A stretch of 6,219 nt of DNA from contig JAQGLH010000273.1 of the NCBI GenBank assembly GCA_028293005.1, positions 1 to 6,219 of the forward strand, given 5' to 3'. Under the pieces are notes generated by a model. The model did not search any database, was not told where the DNA came from, and saw nothing but the letters and a program-made list of their open reading frames with translations. The stretch comes from Alphaproteobacteria bacterium (GTDB lineage Bacteria > Pseudomonadota > Alphaproteobacteria > Sphingomonadales > Sphingomonadaceae). Positions 4,972 through 6,219 of the stretch are shown one piece after another (the first letter of the stretch is position 1; the number at the start of each line of letters is the position of its first letter). The position numbers and the translations under genes were made by a program.

Positions 4972-5006
4972 CCTCCTGCCTGGTTTTACGATCACCCACC
5001 AGGAGG
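4972..5006 (+). promoter_or_regulatory. Hairpin sequestering the dps Shine-Dalgarno sequence
   Basis: CCTCCTG (4972-4978) is exactly complementary to CAGGAGG (5000-5006), which contains the whole dps ribosome-binding site AGGAGG (5001-5006). Three more pairs (4981-4983 with 4996-4998) can form inside after a small internal loop. An alternative stem, CCTGG (4979-4983) with CCAGG (4999-5003), would also cover part of the site. The start codon GTG lies at 5016. Translational control, possibly thermal or by a factor, is inference. Confidence 0.45.
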
Positions 5007-5015
5007 AGATGACAG

Positions 5016-5510
5016 GTGTCCACGCCCGCAGCGCTGAAGACCCCAAGCGATCTGGAAACCAATGCGATAACGTCTGTGGCCGACGCGCTCAACGCGCTGC
5101 TCGCCGACAGCTATGCGCTTTACCTCAAGACCAAGAATTTCCACTGGCATGTCTCGGGCCCGCATTTCCGGGACTATCATCTGATGCTCGACGAGCAGGC
5201 GACGCAGATCCTCGGCACGACCGATGCGATCGCCGAGCGGGTGCGCAAGATCGGTGCGACGACGTTGCGCTCGATCGGCCACGTCGCGCGGCTGCAGCGG
5301 ATCGAGGACAATGACGAGGATTTCGTCGGCGCCAAGGCGATGCTCGCCGAGCTCCACCGCGACAATCTGAAATATGTCGAACTGCTCCGCGAAGCGAAGG
5401 AGGCGGTCGAGACGGCCGGAGACAATGCCACAGCGGGGATGATCGACGAATGGACCGATCTCGCCGAGGAGCGCGCCTGGTTCCTCTTCGAGACCGGCCG
5501 CGGCGCCTGA
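5016..5510 (+). CDS. dps: Dps-family DNA-protection / ferritin-like protein
   Basis: A 164-residue member of the Dps group, whose dodecamers oxidise Fe2+ with hydrogen peroxide, store the iron and protect DNA. The ferroxidase residues of E. coli Dps align without gaps: H43 (H51), H55 (H63), D59 (D67), D70 (D78) and E74 (E82), within FHWHVSGPHF at 42-51, DYHLMLDE at 53-60 and DAIAERVRKIG at 70-80. The N-terminal extension is short with only one lysine (K8), so DNA binding by a Lys-rich tail, as in E. coli, is not obvious. Translation starts at GTG 5016, nine bases after AGGAGG (5001-5006); the nearby ATG at 5009 is out of frame. The ribosome site can be folded into a leader hairpin. A strong hairpin follows 14 bases after the stop. 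I see no clear promoter in the 135 bases upstream. Confidence 0.95.
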   Translation: MSTPAALKTPSDLETNAITSVADALNALLADSYALYLKTKNFHWHVSGPHFRDYHLMLDEQATQILGTTDAIAERVRKIGATTLRSIGHVARLQRIEDNDEDFVGAKAMLAELHRDNLKYVELLREAKEAVETAGDNATAGMIDEWTDLAEERAWFLFETGRGA

Positions 5511-5524
5511 CCACGCGGAGAAAG

Positions 5525-5551
5525 CGGGGGTTCGTGTGATGCGAACCCCCG
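5525..5551. terminator. Strong hairpin downstream of dps
   Basis: CGGGGGTTCG (5525-5534) and CGAACCCCCG (5542-5551) form a perfect 10-bp stem around TGTGATG, starting 14 bases after the dps stop. No T-run follows on the plus strand, so it would act as a weak intrinsic terminator or as a 3' end stabiliser. Confidence 0.6.
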
Positions 5552-5578
5552 GTCGGTGCCTCGTCTTGCCGTGTGGTC

Positions 5579-5616
5579 GCTTTCCGAATCGCCAGGTGAT
5601 CCACCTGACGGAAAGC
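5579..5616. terminator. Two-tier hairpin between dps and the small membrane-protein gene
   Basis: An outer 8-bp stem, GCTTTCCG (5579-5586) with CGGAAAGC (5609-5616), encloses an inner 6-bp stem, CAGGTG (5593-5598) with CACCTG (5602-5607). The internal loop is asymmetric (6 bases against 1). It abuts the stop codon of the 28-residue minus-strand gene (5618-5620), so it most likely ends that transcript; no T-run follows. Confidence 0.5.
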
Positions 5617-5617
5617 C

Positions 5618-5704
5618 CTAGAAGATTGCCTTGAGCACGCCGAAGACCATCAGCAGCGCAATGACGATCACGACCACCACCACGCATCCTATCGCTCGCA
5701 GCAT
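5618..5704 (-). CDS. 28-residue single-pass membrane protein
   Basis: A very short reading frame of 28 residues with all the marks of a real gene. It starts MLRAIGC, continues with an unbroken hydrophobic run from about 8 to 24 (VVVVVIVIALLMVFGVL) and ends KAIF before TAG. The start ATG at 5704 has GGGAGA (5715-5710) five bases upstream, and a hairpin abuts the stop. One Arg before the helix and one Lys after it give no clear topology. The function is unknown; small single-helix proteins like this often modulate larger membrane complexes. It lies 83 bases downstream of the metallophosphoesterase gene on the same strand and converges with dps. Confidence 0.65.
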   Translation of the reverse strand: MLRAIGCVVVVVIVIALLMVFGVLKAIF

Positions 5705-5713
5705 TTCAGTCTC

Positions 5714-5738
5714 CCTGCGTCAGCACGCCTGACGCAGG
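5714..5738 (-). terminator. Perfect hairpin between the metallophosphoesterase and the 28-residue gene
   Basis: CCTGCGTCAG (5714-5723) and CTGACGCAGG (5729-5738) form a perfect 10-bp stem with a CACGC loop. On the minus strand it lies 49 bases after the metallophosphoesterase stop and its last two G residues belong to the Shine-Dalgarno site GGGAGA of the next gene. It may be a terminator without T-run or a device controlling translation of the small protein. Confidence 0.5.
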
Positions 5739-5787
5739 CTCAACCCGGCGTTCGCGATGTCGTTCCGCCTGATTGCGCACGCGCGGG

Positions 5788-6219
5788 TCAGCGCCGCCCG
5801 CCGAGCACGAGCAGCCACATCTCGGGCGGCGCGCCGATGCGGAGCGGTGCGATGCTCGTCCCGACTCCGGCGGTGACGAGCAGCAGCTTGCCATTCTCGC
5901 GCACGAACCCACAGGCATAACGATCTCCGTAGCGCGACATTGTCACGGGGGCGCCGACCAGCGGCAGGAGGATCTGGCCGCAATGGGTATGGCCAGCGAG
6001 CATCAGCCCGATGTCTGGCGGCACATCCGGAAATGGATCCGGACTGTGACTGACCAGCAGCCTTGCGCCGCGAAGGCCGCGGAGCGCGTCCACCACGTCG
6101 CCGAGACGCGCGTGGCCGGTGAGATCGTCGTCTAGCCCGCCGATCGCCAGCGGCCCGGCCGCAATCGCCCGATTGTCGAGCACGATGATCCCGGCCGCGC
6201 CGAGCGTTGCGCGGGCCGC
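5788..6219 (-). CDS. Metallophosphoesterase, YkuE-type (C-terminal part; 5' end outside the window)
   Basis: The last 143 residues of a calcineurin-like metallophosphoesterase; the frame is open to the window edge, so the N-terminal metal-binding motifs (DxH, GD, GN[H/D]) are not visible. Counting from the visible N-terminus, LVSHSPDPFP lies at about 55-64 and AGHTHCGQ at about 75-82; these carry the His residues that complete the two-metal site. MSRYGDRYACGFV and TAGVGTS, typical of the YkuE-type subgroup, follow. VLDNRA and GGLDDD near the front also fit that subgroup. Relatives are often membrane-anchored and some act on lipid-linked or UDP-sugar substrates, but the substrate cannot be told from this part. 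A GTG at 6183 is internal, not the start. Confidence 0.92.
   Translation of the reverse strand, partial: AARATLGAAGIIVLDNRAIAAGPLAIGGLDDDLTGHARLGDVVDALRGLRGARLLVSHSPDPFPDVPPDIGLMLAGHTHCGQILLPLVGAPVTMSRYGDRYACGFVRENGKLLLVTAGVGTSIAPLRIGAPPEMWLLVLGGRR

Noticed and set aside
4992..5687. A 231-codon minus-strand open frame across dps
   Set aside because: It is antisense to dps, whose ferroxidase residues are all intact, and crosses both downstream hairpins.

Overview
The window is an ordinary, gene-dense piece of a GC-rich alphaproteobacterial chromosome. The protein set and sequence style best fit a sphingomonad (Sphingomonas or a relative). That placement is inference from the glycine-zipper OmpA lipoprotein, the C-minus 55-residue L33, the 98-residue L28, GTG/TTG starts and codon use; no database comparison was run. 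I see no mobile element, CRISPR array, rRNA, tRNA or phage gene, and I do not think the window holds a new multi-gene system. The interesting material is small: leader hairpins, a doubled promoter element, a 28-residue membrane protein and a short helical protein coupled to a metal-transporter gene.

Layout from left to right. An OmpA-family lipoprotein gene (93-770, +) converges on tadA, the tRNA adenosine deaminase gene (860-1336, -). A 20-bp tandem repeat separates tadA from a two-gene minus-strand unit: a 91-residue single-pass membrane protein (1634-1909) followed by a YqaE/Pmp3-type protein (1427-1612). Divergent from that unit, after a 258-bp intergenic region with a duplicated TTGACG-bearing element, is rpmB for ribosomal protein L28 (2168-2464, +), which ends in a hairpin. 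Converging on rpmB is a minus-strand pair: rpmG for L33 (3590-3757), then an exported phytase/esterase-like beta-propeller protein (2513-3529). The rpmG leader carries a textbook intrinsic terminator upstream of the gene.

Divergent from rpmG is a plus-strand pair: a 111-residue helical protein (3976-4311) and, two bases later, a TMEM165/GDT1-family cation transporter (4314-4880). A Dps-type iron-storage and DNA-protection protein follows (5016-5510, +), with a Shine-Dalgarno sequence that can be folded away. Two hairpins lie between dps and a convergent 28-residue single-pass membrane protein gene (5618-5704, -). The right edge holds the C-terminal part of a YkuE-type metallophosphoesterase (5788 to beyond 6219, -).

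Functionally the window mixes translation (L28, L33, TadA), envelope (OmpA lipoprotein, small membrane proteins, exported propeller) and metal or stress handling (GDT1-type exporter, Dps, YqaE-type protein). Two weak matches to the alphaproteobacterial general-stress (EcfG) promoter lie upstream of the OmpA gene and of the small membrane operon, which would suit a stress role; each has one mismatch and may be chance.
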